DNA of 64,000 bases, from NCBI GenBank assembly GCA_900548275.1, contig URJY01000001.1:186001-250000 (forward strand), in the 5' to 3' direction. Under the pieces are notes generated by a model. It saw nothing but the letters and a program-made list of their open reading frames with translations. It was not told the DNA's origin and did not search any database. Source of the DNA: an uncultured Opitutales bacterium (GTDB lineage Bacteria > Verrucomicrobiota > Verrucomicrobiia > Opitutales > Intestinicryptomonadaceae). The stretch's first letter is position 1; each line of letters begins with the position of its first letter. Both the position numbers and the translations under genes were made by a program. This document shows positions 34,294 through 42,887 of the stretch, one piece after another.

Positions 34294-35154
34294 ATGAATT
34301 GGGGGATTCTGAAAAAATATGTCTGCGGGCTTAGGCTCGAACTGTTCGAATGGCGGACGGGGTTCCGCGCTTTGTTTGCGCTTGTTGCCCTGATGACGGT
34401 TTCGTCGTTTGTCGCGCCCGAATCTTTTGCAGCTCCCGACAAAATGGCGTCGAAGACCGCCGCCGCAAAGGCCGCTCCCGCAGGCGCAGTCGGCGCGAAG
34501 AAAGCCGCTCCCGCCAAGAAGGAAGCCGCAAAACCCGCCGCGAAGACGGTGGCAAAGTCGGCAGTCAACCCGAAAGACCCGAAAAAGGTAGTTCCCGCCG
34601 CGCCGAAACCGCCCGCCGTCAAAAAGGCGATGGCTTCGGCTAAGTCGTATACCGAGAGAATGCAGGAGCTTGAAAAGAAAGCCGCCCCGAAAAAGAAGAA
34701 GACTGTCCGCATCCGCAAGCAGGTTGTCGACGGCAAGGTTTGCGTGTGGGGCAGAATCGCCGAAGACGCCGAAATGGGCGCGGCGGAGGCCGTCCGCAAG
34801 TTCGTGGGCAAAAAGGCGGATTTCAAAGTAAAGGATTCCGCGTTCGTCAACGACTCGCCGAAATTCATTTGCATGGTGCGTTTCAACTATACCGACGAAA
34901 TGCCCGACACGTGGTGCTTGGAAACCGAAATGGTCACGGGCTTCGGCAGGACGCGGGAACGCGCGTTTTCCGACGCAATGCTCAGAGCCTCGGCACGCGT
35001 AAAGAATATGCAAAAGCACGCCGAATCGAAGAACGCAAAATGGACGACGAAAAATTCCACGGAAATGGGCTTCATTCCCTACGATTTCGTCTTTGCGCAG
35101 ATAGGCAAGGAATGCTATTGCAAGGTGTTCTTCCGCTATCTTATGCCGCGCTAA
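34294..35154 (+). CDS. Secreted Lys/Ala/Pro-rich protein of unknown function
   Basis: The 286-residue protein is preceded by an unusually strong Shine-Dalgarno (GGGAGGT at 34283). Residues 26-48 form a hydrophobic signal ending ESFAAPD. Residues about 50-130 are a low-complexity stretch of Ala, Lys and Pro (for example AAKAAPAGAVGAKKAAPAKK) resembling histone-H1-like tails. The C-terminal 150 residues form a globular domain rich in Lys and aromatic residues, with RKQVVDGKVCVWGRI and KFICMVRFNYTDEM. No family is recognised. The basic tail could bind DNA, lipopolysaccharide or other polyanions in the periplasm. Confidence 0.75.
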   Translation: MNWGILKKYVCGLRLELFEWRTGFRALFALVALMTVSSFVAPESFAAPDKMASKTAAAKAAPAGAVGAKKAAPAKKEAAKPAAKTVAKSAVNPKDPKKVVPAAPKPPAVKKAMASAKSYTERMQELEKKAAPKKKKTVRIRKQVVDGKVCVWGRIAEDAEMGAAEAVRKFVGKKADFKVKDSAFVNDSPKFICMVRFNYTDEMPDTWCLETEMVTGFGRTRERAFSDAMLRASARVKNMQKHAESKNAKWTTKNSTEMGFIPYDFVFAQIGKECYCKVFFRYLMPR

Positions 35155-35546
35155 TATGTGCGTAGCCGTTTTTTCTGAAAATTTTTGAAACAAATCGGGG
35201 TCGCCCCCTTCGGGTCGGCTCCGTTGTTTTTTTTTGTTCGTAGCAGTTGCATAACTATTAAGAAAATGAAAGATTAAAAGAATGTTATGCGGTGCATATT
35301 TGGGTTATATTTCCGTGAAAAACTCAATTTTTCTTTGTCGAAACCCCGCGTAAATTTCAAAAAACGGTTGACAAAGAATAAAGTACTGCAAATATGGATG
35401 TTAATGTTTTGGAGAATAAGTTTTTATTTGCCTAAACAAAGAAAAATTTCGACCGATAGTAAGTGCACTGTCGATTGTTTTTTTTCTTGATAAAAAACAA
35501 ACACGTAAACAAAAAAATTATTTTAACAATAATCAAAGGTTAGAAA
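35155..35546. other. AT-rich 392-bp intergenic region upstream of the RHH gene
   Basis: This stretch holds no convincing gene. A possible weak terminator for the upstream gene (around 35190-35238, imperfect AAACAA...TTGTTT pairing before nine T's) comes first, then a TTGACA promoter at 35368 and a leader of roughly 150 bases before the RHH gene. It is clearly more AT-rich than the flanking genes. Confidence 0.5.
35368..35396 (+). promoter_or_regulatory. Candidate promoter of the RHH gene
   Basis: TTGACA at 35368-35373 is followed after 17 bases by AATATG at 35391-35396. The resulting transcript would have about 145 bases before the RHH start codon. Confidence 0.45.
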
Positions 35547-35744
35547 ATGGCACGCAAAAAGGGTTCAGGTAAAATGATTGGTATGACTCAGATTTCGATC
35601 AGTCTTCACGAAAGCTTGGTTCGTCAAATCGACGAATTGGCAACGATGGACAATCGCAATCGTTCGAATTTTATCGCAAACACTCTGCAAAATCTGGCTA
35701 AGGAACAGCTCAATGTCGCCGAAGCCAAGAAGAAGATTAAGTAG
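35547..35744 (+). CDS. Small ribbon-helix-helix (CopG-like) protein
   Basis: The 65-residue basic protein contains one ribbon-helix-helix unit: TQISISLHESLVRQIDELATMDNRNRSNFIANTLQNLAKEQL (about residues 14-55), with the strand residues TQISISL that would contact DNA and the second-helix RSNFI. The Lys-rich N-terminus (ARKKGSGK) and tail (KKKIK) favour nucleic-acid binding. No toxin partner is adjacent: the next genes lie on the other strand or far away. It has its own promoter, long leader and strong terminator, so it looks like a stand-alone transcription regulator or small chromatin protein. Confidence 0.85.
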   Translation: MARKKGSGKMIGMTQISISLHESLVRQIDELATMDNRNRSNFIANTLQNLAKEQLNVAEAKKKIK

Positions 35745-35831
35745 TCTTCTTTTTTGCGTTCACGCCGATTCTTCGGCTTTTGACATTTTTAATGCCCAAA
35801 AGGTAGAAAATTGGTTTGCGTAAAAAAGCTT

Positions 35832-35868
35832 AAGATACCGTCGAATATTCGGCGGTATCTTTTTTTTG
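35832..35868. terminator. Intrinsic terminator after the RHH gene
   Basis: AAGATACCGTCGA pairs with TTCGGCGGTATCTT around a short loop (about 13 pairs, one G-U) and is followed by eight T's at 35860-35867; the reverse orientation also has T's, so it may serve the converging glcD-like gene. Confidence 0.85.
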
Positions 35869-35951
35869 TGCAATCAAAGGCGGAATCAAACGAAATCCGC
35901 GCGCGCAGTTCGCCGAATCGGGCGGGTAGTAGGCGGCTCGGACGCCGCGGA

Positions 35952-37367
35952 TTAGTCCCACGGCAACTTTATGTTTTTCAACGGGGCGAGGTTTTTTATG
36001 TCGTGCGGGGTGTAGACTTTTTCGCGGTTTAGGATATTCTTGGGGTCGAAAAGCTTTTTTATCGAGTGCATTATTTCGAGTTCCGCCTGCGTGTGCTGAA
36101 GCGGCATATACTTCGACTTCAAAAAGCCGACGCCGTGTTCGCCCGAGACTGCGCCGCCCAACTCGACCGCCTTTTTTATAGCCGAGTCCATCGCATCGAC
36201 AGCCCGCGCGCGCGCAGTGGGGTCGGTCGAATCGTACATAAAATGTATGTGGTAGTTGCCGTCGCCCGCGTGCCCGAAAATCGGGGTTGCAAGTTTCGCA
36301 TCGCGCCCGAGGGCTTTGTAGTAGGCGAAAAATTCGTCGAGAGCCGTATGCGGCAACACGATGTCTTGGCTAAGCTTGCTGTCGCCGAGTTCGTACATCG
36401 ACTGCGAAGCCGCCCTGCGCACCTCCCAGAGTTCCTCCGCTTCCGCCGAAGTTTTTGCGAATTTTGCGTCGGCGATTGGCGAGAGAATTTCGACGAACTT
36501 TCCCGCCTGCCTTGCGTTGTTTTCGTCGTCGAACTCCGCGAGGATTGCGGCGGCGTTTTGCGGAATAGGCATATGCGGATTTCGCGCGCGGATGCAGGAG
36601 ACTGTTTCGGCGTCGAGAAATTCGAGTATGCACGGCGAGAGGTTCGACTCCATTATTTTTTCGACTCCCTCGAATGCCTTTTTGTCGCCCGCGAAGAACG
36701 CCAACGCCGTCGTCTTCGATTCGGGTTTTGGCAAGAGTTTCAGCCAAGCCTCGACGACGACCCCGAGCGTGCCCTCCGAGCCGATGAAAAGGTCGCGCAG
36801 GTTCAGTCCGAACGAGTATTTTTTGAGCGGCAACGCCCCCGTGATTTCCGTTCCGTCGACGAGCACCGCTTTGAGCGAGAGCACGTTCTCGCGCGTGTTG
36901 CCGTATTTGAGGGCGCGAAGTCCGCCCGCATTGCAGGCTATGTTGCCGCCTATCGACGAAAATTTATGCGACGACGGGTCGGGCGCATAGAAGAAACCGT
37001 ACTCGCCCGCCTTTGCGTCGACATCCGCCGTGATTGTGCCCGCGCCGACGTGCGCGATACGCGCCACGGGGTCGATTTCGATAAAGTCGATTTTCGACAC
37101 ATCGAGCACCACTCCGCCGCAAATCGGCACGCAGCCGCCAGTGCAGCCCGTTCCCGAGCCGCGCACCGTAACGGGAACGTCAAGTTCGTTGGCGTTGCGC
37201 AGGGTTTGCGCCACATCGGAAGCCGACTTTGCAAAGATGACCGCCTGCGGCGGAAAGCTGTAGCGCATATGGTCGAGCGACGCGGCGAAGAGCGATTTTT
37301 CGTCGGTCGCGCATTCGATTCCGTCGGCGGAGAGTCGGCGGAGAAGCTCGTTTATGCTCTGCGTCAT
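35952..37367 (-). CDS. FAD-linked oxidase, GlcD/D-lactate dehydrogenase-like
   Basis: The 471-residue protein belongs to the VAO/PCMH flavoprotein family. The FAD-binding region contains VPVTVRGSGTGCTGGCVPICGG (written here in part) and SSIGGNIACNAGGLRALKYGNT. The C-terminal substrate domain has FGHAGDGNYHIHF (metal/substrate His) and AVSGEHGVGFLK. It should oxidise a 2-hydroxy acid such as glycolate or D-lactate. No glcE, glcF or iron-sulfur subunit is adjacent, so it resembles single-subunit members. Its start overlaps the ptsI stop by four bases (ATGA), so it is the last gene of the malQ-ptsI-glcD run. Confidence 0.88.
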   Translation of the reverse strand: MTQSINELLRRLSADGIECATDEKSLFAASLDHMRYSFPPQAVIFAKSASDVAQTLRNANELDVPVTVRGSGTGCTGGCVPICGGVVLDVSKIDFIEIDPVARIAHVGAGTITADVDAKAGEYGFFYAPDPSSHKFSSIGGNIACNAGGLRALKYGNTRENVLSLKAVLVDGTEITGALPLKKYSFGLNLRDLFIGSEGTLGVVVEAWLKLLPKPESKTTALAFFAGDKKAFEGVEKIMESNLSPCILEFLDAETVSCIRARNPHMPIPQNAAAILAEFDDENNARQAGKFVEILSPIADAKFAKTSAEAEELWEVRRAASQSMYELGDSKLSQDIVLPHTALDEFFAYYKALGRDAKLATPIFGHAGDGNYHIHFMYDSTDPTARARAVDAMDSAIKKAVELGGAVSGEHGVGFLKSKYMPLQHTQAELEIMHSIKKLFDPKNILNREKVYTPHDIKNLAPLKNIKLPWD

Positions 37368-39133
37368 TTAATATACGGCTGCATGGCCTCGTAGTGGTAC
37401 GAGCGCAGGCGGCTGATTATATGGCGTGCGCGCTTGAGCGAAAGCACCTCGTTGCGCAGTCCCTTTGCCTTGTCCGACGGGGTTTTGCGCAGCAGAAACT
37501 TGATTTCGCTCACGGCAGTGGGGCTCATACTAAATTCGCTAACGCCCATTCCGAGCAGGAGCGGGGCGAAGATGGGGTCGGCGGCAAGCTCGCCGCACAC
37601 GCACACGGGTATTCCCGCCTTTTTCGCCGCCGAAACGACCATATCGAGCGTGCGGATTACCGCGGGGTGCGTCGGCTCGTAGAGGTAGGCGACCATATCG
37701 TTTACGCGGTCTACGGCGAGTATGTACTGGATGAGGTCGTTCGTTCCGATACTGATGAAGTCGCATACGTCGCAGATGACGTCGGCGGTGATTGCCGCGC
37801 TCGGCACTTCAATCATCGCGCCCACCTGAATGTGCTTGTCGAAGGCGATATTTGCGGCGGCAAGCTCGTCTTTCGCCTGTTCGATGAGCAGGCGCGAGCG
37901 TTCCACTTCGCGTATCGAGCAAATCATAGGTAGCAGGATTTTCACCGTGCCGAATGCGCTCGCGCGCAGAATCGCCTTCAGTTGCGTGAGGAAAATGTCT
38001 TTGTGGTCGAGGCAGAACCTTATCGCCCTGTAGCCCATAAACGGGTTTTCCTCTTTGCTGACTTCCTTCATCAGGTTGAGGGTTTTGTCGCCGCCGAGGT
38101 CGAGCGTTCTGATTGTAACGGGCTTGCCGCACGCGGCGAGAACCGCGTCTTTATAGACTTCGAACTGTGCCTGTTCGTCGGGGAACGAGCCTGTGTCGAG
38201 GAAGAAATTTTCGGTGCGCAGCAGTCCGACGCCGTCGCAATAGTTCATCGAGCCTGCGGGGATGTCGGCGGCGGAACTGATGTTGAGTTCTATTTTGAAG
38301 TCGAGCCCGTCGGGTGTCGTCGACGGGTAGGGAAGCGACGTGTCGAAGACCTTTTGAATTTCGCGGTGAATCGATTCGACCTCCGTATAGTGGCGGAGGG
38401 TTTCCTGCGACGGATTTACGACGACCTGTCCGTTGTAGCCGTCGACGAGCAGAAATTCGCCCGAGGAAATCGAGTTTTCGACGCCCGACACCCCGACAAT
38501 GCACGGTATGCCGAGCGAGCGCGAGAGAATCGCCGTGTGGCTTGTCTGCGAGCCTTTTTCGGTAACGATTGCCAGAATTTTGCTCTTGTCGACAAGCGCG
38601 AAGTCGGACGGCGCGAAGTCGGAGCTTACGAGTATGAGGGGGTCGGAGAGTGCGCCTATTTTCGAGGTTTCGATGCCGAGCATATTGGCGATTACGCGGC
38701 GCGACACGTCTTTGAGGTCGCCGATTCTTTCGCGGATGAAGGCGTCGTCGATTTTCTCGAAGGCTTCGATGAACTTGTTGATTACCGTCTGGTAGCAGTA
38801 CTCTATATTGAAATGTTCCTTTTCGAAAGTCGCGAGCGTTTCCTGCATTATCGCCACGTCTTCGAGCACGAGCAGGTGCGCGTCGAAAATGCTCGATTCC
38901 GATTCGCCGATGCTTTCGGCAAGTTCGGCTTTGATTTGCTGGATGTCGGCGCGGGTTTTGAGTATGGCGTTTTGGAAGCGTTCCCTTTCGGCGGGCTTGT
39001 CGGAATCGCGTATTTCGTAGACGGGCGTTTCAAGCTCTCTGCGGAACATTACGAATGCTTCGCCGTGGGCAATGCCTTTCGATACGGAAAGCCCCTTTAG
39101 TTCGCGTTCGATTCCCTGTTGAATTTCGCTCAT
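37364..39133 (-). CDS. ptsI: Phosphoenolpyruvate--protein phosphotransferase (PTS enzyme I)
   Basis: The 589-residue enzyme starts the phosphotransferase cascade by taking phosphate from PEP and passing it to HPr. The active His lies in KGSQTSHTAILSRSLGIP, and the PEP-binding barrel has GVGLLRTENFFLDTGSFPDE and FISIGTNDLIQYILAVDRVN (catalytic Cys region VCVCGELAADP). I chose the ATG at 39133 (MSEIQQGIERELKG). It overlaps malQ upstream and the glcD-like gene downstream by ATGA junctions. No ptsH or PTS permease is in the window, so whether it serves transport or regulation is open. Confidence 0.93.
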   Translation of the reverse strand: MSEIQQGIERELKGLSVSKGIAHGEAFVMFRRELETPVYEIRDSDKPAERERFQNAILKTRADIQQIKAELAESIGESESSIFDAHLLVLEDVAIMQETLATFEKEHFNIEYCYQTVINKFIEAFEKIDDAFIRERIGDLKDVSRRVIANMLGIETSKIGALSDPLILVSSDFAPSDFALVDKSKILAIVTEKGSQTSHTAILSRSLGIPCIVGVSGVENSISSGEFLLVDGYNGQVVVNPSQETLRHYTEVESIHREIQKVFDTSLPYPSTTPDGLDFKIELNISSAADIPAGSMNYCDGVGLLRTENFFLDTGSFPDEQAQFEVYKDAVLAACGKPVTIRTLDLGGDKTLNLMKEVSKEENPFMGYRAIRFCLDHKDIFLTQLKAILRASAFGTVKILLPMICSIREVERSRLLIEQAKDELAAANIAFDKHIQVGAMIEVPSAAITADVICDVCDFISIGTNDLIQYILAVDRVNDMVAYLYEPTHPAVIRTLDMVVSAAKKAGIPVCVCGELAADPIFAPLLLGMGVSEFSMSPTAVSEIKFLLRKTPSDKAKGLRNEVLSLKRARHIISRLRSYHYEAMQPYIK

Positions 39134-40725
39134 TTCTCTAATTTTCCGATTGTCGTTTCTTTTTTCAATGAAAATCTTCCGCCGAGTTCCGCGATTGATT
39201 TTAGATACGGCGCGTTTTGAATGCGCGCGGTTTCGAGCTGTTCGGCGGTCGCGCGCCACTGCCAGTTGCCGTCGGGCTTTCCGGGGGTGTTGAAGCGGCA
39301 GCTTGACGGAAGACCGAGGATGTCCTGCATGGGGATGATTGCAAGGCGCGATACGCTAAGCAGGACGGCGTGAATCATATCCCAGTTCGGCACGTCGCCC
39401 GCCGAGCGGAAATAGCGGCGCAGCTGGTCTTTTGCCGACTCCGTCGCGGAGGCGTACCAACCGCAGGCGGTGTCGTTGTCGTGCGTGCCCGTGTAGTAGA
39501 CGCATTCGCGCTTTACATTGTGCGGAAAATATGGGTTCTCGGCGTCCGAGCCGAACGCGAATTGCATTACCGCCATCGCGGGGATTTTTATTTCGTCGCG
39601 CAGTTTCATAGCCCGTTCCGAAAGCAGCCCGAGGTCTTCCGCCACGAACTTGTTTTCGGGAAAATGCCGCTTCAGATACGCGAAAAATTCTACGTCGGGG
39701 CCCAGTTTCCACGAGCCCTTGCGCGCGTCCTTTGTCTTCGAAGGAATCGCCCAGTAGTCGGCAAAGCCCCTGAAGTGGTCGAAGCGGATTGCGTCGTACA
39801 TCGAGACCGCCGCCGCCACGCGCCTGCGCCAGAATTCGAATACCTCGGCTTTTTTGCCGTCCCAGTTATAGAGCGGGTTCCCCCAGAACTGACCTTCAGT
39901 CGAGAAGTAGTCGGGCCCGACCCCCGCAGCCGTGCGCGTTGTGCCGTCGGCGTAGAGGTCGAAAATTCCGCGGTTTGCCCACACGTCCGCGCTGTCGTGG
40001 GCGACGAAAATCGGGATGTCGCCGAAAATGTTTATGCCGCGCGTTTTCGCCTTTGCCTTGAATTTTGCGTACTGGCTGAAGAATACCCACTGCGAAAATT
40101 CGGTTGCGAAAATTTCGTCCGCAACCTCCGCCGACATATCTATTGCCGTTTCGAAATTGCGCAGGTCTTTACGCCACTCGTACCACGGTTTGCCGCCGTT
40201 TTTGCGCTTGAGGGCGGTGAAGAGCGCGTAGGAGTCGAGCCAATGGGCGTTCGACTTTCTGAATTCGTCGAAAGTCTGCTCGAAGCCGAAAACGGACGAG
40301 TCCGCGCCGTTTTTACGCCAGCGTTCCGCCGCCGCACGCAGCAGGGCGGGGATGTTGCAATAGAGCGCGCCGAAGTCGCACCTGTCGCGCGGCAGGGCTT
40401 TGAGCGGTTCAAGCTCGCGGCGTTCCAGAAGCCCCGCTTCCGCCAGATCCTCCAAGTCGATGAAATACGGATTGCCCGCGAACGTCGAAAACGACTGGTA
40501 GGGCGAATCGCCGTAGCCAGTCGGTCCGAGCGGGCATATTTGCCACCACGTCATTCCCGCCTCTTCGAGAAAGTCGAAGAACTTGTCGGCGGCGCGCGCG
40601 ACGTTTCCGATTCCGCATTCGGACGGCAGAGCCGAAATGTGCAAAAACACGCCCGCCGCGCGGCTGTCGTGCCACGAGAAATCGGGAATTTTTACGCTTC
40701 GGCGTGGGGTTTCCTGCGTTTTCAT
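39130..40725 (-). CDS. malQ: 4-alpha-glucanotransferase (amylomaltase)
   Basis: This GH77 enzyme transfers alpha-1,4-glucan chains and takes part in maltodextrin or glycogen metabolism in the cytoplasm. The 531-residue protein has AGVFLHISALPSECGIGN, WWQICPLGPTGYGDSPYQSFSTFAGNPYFIDL, the nucleophile Asp in AIRFDHFRGFADYW, the acid/base Glu in FVAEDLGLL, and YTGTHDNDTACGW. I chose the ATG at 40725 (MKTQETPRR). It is the first gene of a three-gene run with ptsI and a glcD-like oxidase joined by ATGA overlaps. Confidence 0.94.
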   Translation of the reverse strand: MKTQETPRRSVKIPDFSWHDSRAAGVFLHISALPSECGIGNVARAADKFFDFLEEAGMTWWQICPLGPTGYGDSPYQSFSTFAGNPYFIDLEDLAEAGLLERRELEPLKALPRDRCDFGALYCNIPALLRAAAERWRKNGADSSVFGFEQTFDEFRKSNAHWLDSYALFTALKRKNGGKPWYEWRKDLRNFETAIDMSAEVADEIFATEFSQWVFFSQYAKFKAKAKTRGINIFGDIPIFVAHDSADVWANRGIFDLYADGTTRTAAGVGPDYFSTEGQFWGNPLYNWDGKKAEVFEFWRRRVAAAVSMYDAIRFDHFRGFADYWAIPSKTKDARKGSWKLGPDVEFFAYLKRHFPENKFVAEDLGLLSERAMKLRDEIKIPAMAVMQFAFGSDAENPYFPHNVKRECVYYTGTHDNDTACGWYASATESAKDQLRRYFRSAGDVPNWDMIHAVLLSVSRLAIIPMQDILGLPSSCRFNTPGKPDGNWQWRATAEQLETARIQNAPYLKSIAELGGRFSLKKETTIGKLEK

Positions 40726-40809
40726 AACAAAGCGCAACTTTTTTTGATTTCCTGAAAAGACCGCCAACTGCGCCCGATGGGAACGGTCGGCTGTAAATCC
40801 GCATTCGGT

Positions 40810-42726
40810 TTAGTAGCTGCGACCCTCCCTGTTTTCGTAGTAGTTTATGAAGGCGTTGTTGAGCACGCGGAAGCCTCCGGGGGTCGGATAGTCGCCCGTA
40901 AAGTACCAGTCGCCCGTGCACGAGGTTATCGACTTGTGCAGGTCTTCAATCGTCTGGAACACGATTTCGACTTCGCCGTTCCACTCCACGTTTTTCGGGT
41001 AGACGAGTTCGCCGACCTTTTTCGTGATTTGTTCGTAGGTGAATTTGTCGTAAATCTTTTTTACGTGGTTTACGATTTCGCAGTCGGGCTTGTCTTTTTG
41101 CGCGACGCAGAGTTGGTAGACTTCGCGGATTGTCTCGGAATTGCCCGTTTCCTTTAAAAGTTTAATCGCCGCTTGGAATGCGATGAACTTGCCGATTTCG
41201 CTCATATCGATGCCGTAGCAGTCGGGGTAGCGAATTTGCGGCGCGGTCGAGGCAATGACGATTTTCTTCGGATTTGTGCGGCTGAGGATTCGCAGAATCT
41301 GGCGTTTGAGCGTCGTTCCGCGCACGATTGAGTCGTCGAGGCACACGAGCACGTCCTTGGGCGTAACCACGCCGTAGGTGATGTCGTAGACGTGCGAGGC
41401 AAGCTGCGTGCGGTCTTTCTCCTGCGAGATGAACGTGCGCAGTTTGATGTCTTTGTGTGCGATTTTCTCGCCGCGCGGCCAGTTGTCCATCACCAATTTG
41501 TCGATGATATCGGGCGTGAGCGGACGGTCGGATTTCACCAATTCGAGGAGTTCGTTTTTGACCTCCTGACGGCGCATTACGCGCAGCCCGCTCATCATTC
41601 CGTAGTAGGCAATTTCCGCCGTGTTGGGAATGTAGCTGAAGACCGCGTGTTTGAAATCGTTGTCGATTGACTTTACGAGCTTGGGGCAGAGTGCCGCGCC
41701 GAGAGCCTTTCTTTCGCGGTAGATTTGGGGGTCGTTGCCGCGCGAGAAGTAGATGCGTTCGAACGTGCACGACTTCCTTTCACCCGCCTTGCGGTAGGAC
41801 TGTTCGTAGCACGTACCGTCGCACTTCATCACGAACACGTTCCCTGGGGCGACTTCCTTGATATCCTCTTCGTCGGCTTCGAAGACGGTCATAAGCGGCA
41901 CGCGTTCGGAGGCGAATGCGATGAGTTCGTCGTTTTTGTAGTAGAAACAGGGGCGGATGCCGTTTGCGTCGCGCAGAACGAACGCGTCGCCGTTGCCGAT
42001 TGCCCCCGCGATTGTGTAGCCGCCGTCCCATGTTTTTGCGGCGTTGCTTACGATACGGAGCGGGCTGAGGCGTTCGTTCATCATGCGCAGGATGTCTTCA
42101 CCCGCGACGCCCTCGTCGCGCAGTTCGCGGTAGATTTCGCCGTGTTCGATGTCGAGCTGGAAGCAGATTTCCTCGAGAATCGCCTGCGTGTCGGTGCTGA
42201 ATACGGGGTGGATGCCGCGTTCGATAAGGTCGCGGTTAAGCTCTTCGGTGTTTGTGATGTTGAAGTTGCCAACGAGCATCAAATTGCGCGCAGGCCAAGT
42301 ACTCTTTCTGAAGAACGGGTGGCAGCTGCTTTTCTGGTAGGAACCGCTCGTGCCGTAGCGCAGGTGCCCGATGAGCAGTTCGGCTGCGTAGTCGAAGTTC
42401 TTCTTTACGGTGTCGATAAATTCGGGATGGATGATTCCCTTTTTGATTTTTTCGTCGTATTTTTCGAACTGTTCGGTGAAGATTTCCGAAAGTCCGTTGG
42501 GCTTTGCGTTGCGTTCGCGGTAGATGTAGTTTTCGCCCGCTTCGACACCGATTTTTACCGCCCCGATTCCCGCGCCGTCCTGACCGCGGTTGTGTTGTTT
42601 TTCCATCAAAAGAAACAGCTTGTGGAAGCCGTAGATGGGGTCGTCATACTTTTCTTTGTAGTATTCGAGAGGCTTGAGAAGCCTGATTAAAGCAATGCCG
42701 CATTCGTGTTTGATAGAATCGCTCAT
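40810..42726 (-). CDS. purF: Amidophosphoribosyltransferase, long form
   Basis: PurF makes phosphoribosylamine from PRPP and glutamine, the first step of purine synthesis. The N-terminal Ntn glutaminase starts at Cys9 after an eight-residue propeptide (MSDSIKHE|CGIALI), followed by KQHNRGQDGAGIG. The phosphoribosyltransferase domain carries the PRPP motif VLVCLDDSIVRGTTL and the AP-type segment STAPQIRYPDCYGIDM. At 638 residues it is longer than the usual 470-510, with extra sequence in the glutaminase domain and about 80 extra C-terminal residues; this long form is known from Bacteroidota-like lineages. purL lies elsewhere in the window. Confidence 0.93.
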   Translation of the reverse strand: MSDSIKHECGIALIRLLKPLEYYKEKYDDPIYGFHKLFLLMEKQHNRGQDGAGIGAVKIGVEAGENYIYRERNAKPNGLSEIFTEQFEKYDEKIKKGIIHPEFIDTVKKNFDYAAELLIGHLRYGTSGSYQKSSCHPFFRKSTWPARNLMLVGNFNITNTEELNRDLIERGIHPVFSTDTQAILEEICFQLDIEHGEIYRELRDEGVAGEDILRMMNERLSPLRIVSNAAKTWDGGYTIAGAIGNGDAFVLRDANGIRPCFYYKNDELIAFASERVPLMTVFEADEEDIKEVAPGNVFVMKCDGTCYEQSYRKAGERKSCTFERIYFSRGNDPQIYRERKALGAALCPKLVKSIDNDFKHAVFSYIPNTAEIAYYGMMSGLRVMRRQEVKNELLELVKSDRPLTPDIIDKLVMDNWPRGEKIAHKDIKLRTFISQEKDRTQLASHVYDITYGVVTPKDVLVCLDDSIVRGTTLKRQILRILSRTNPKKIVIASTAPQIRYPDCYGIDMSEIGKFIAFQAAIKLLKETGNSETIREVYQLCVAQKDKPDCEIVNHVKKIYDKFTYEQITKKVGELVYPKNVEWNGEVEIVFQTIEDLHKSITSCTGDWYFTGDYPTPGGFRVLNNAFINYYENREGRSY

Positions 42727-42832
42727 AAAGATTGTAGCTAAATTGTCCTTTCCATTCTCGACAAGCTTGCGCGCTTGGCAAGTCTATATGAAAAATTTTT
42801 ACGGAATATGTTCGGCTGAATTTCGGAAAAAC

Positions 42833-42870
42833 AAAAAAAAACGCGGGCGGGGAAAACCCCGTCCGCGCGC
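42833..42870 (-). terminator. Intrinsic terminator of the pot operon
   Basis: On the minus strand CGCGGACGGGG pairs with CCCCGCCCGCG around TTTT (one mismatch), followed by a run of T's (complement of 42833-42841). It lies just after the potD-like stop. Confidence 0.85.
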
Positions 42871-42887
42871 ATTAAAAATTATTCCAC

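Noticed and set aside
35287..35490. A 67-codon open frame on the plus strand upstream of the RHH gene
   Set aside because: It contains the TTGACA promoter at 35368, lacks a Shine-Dalgarno and has no recognisable motif; the region is AT-rich leader.
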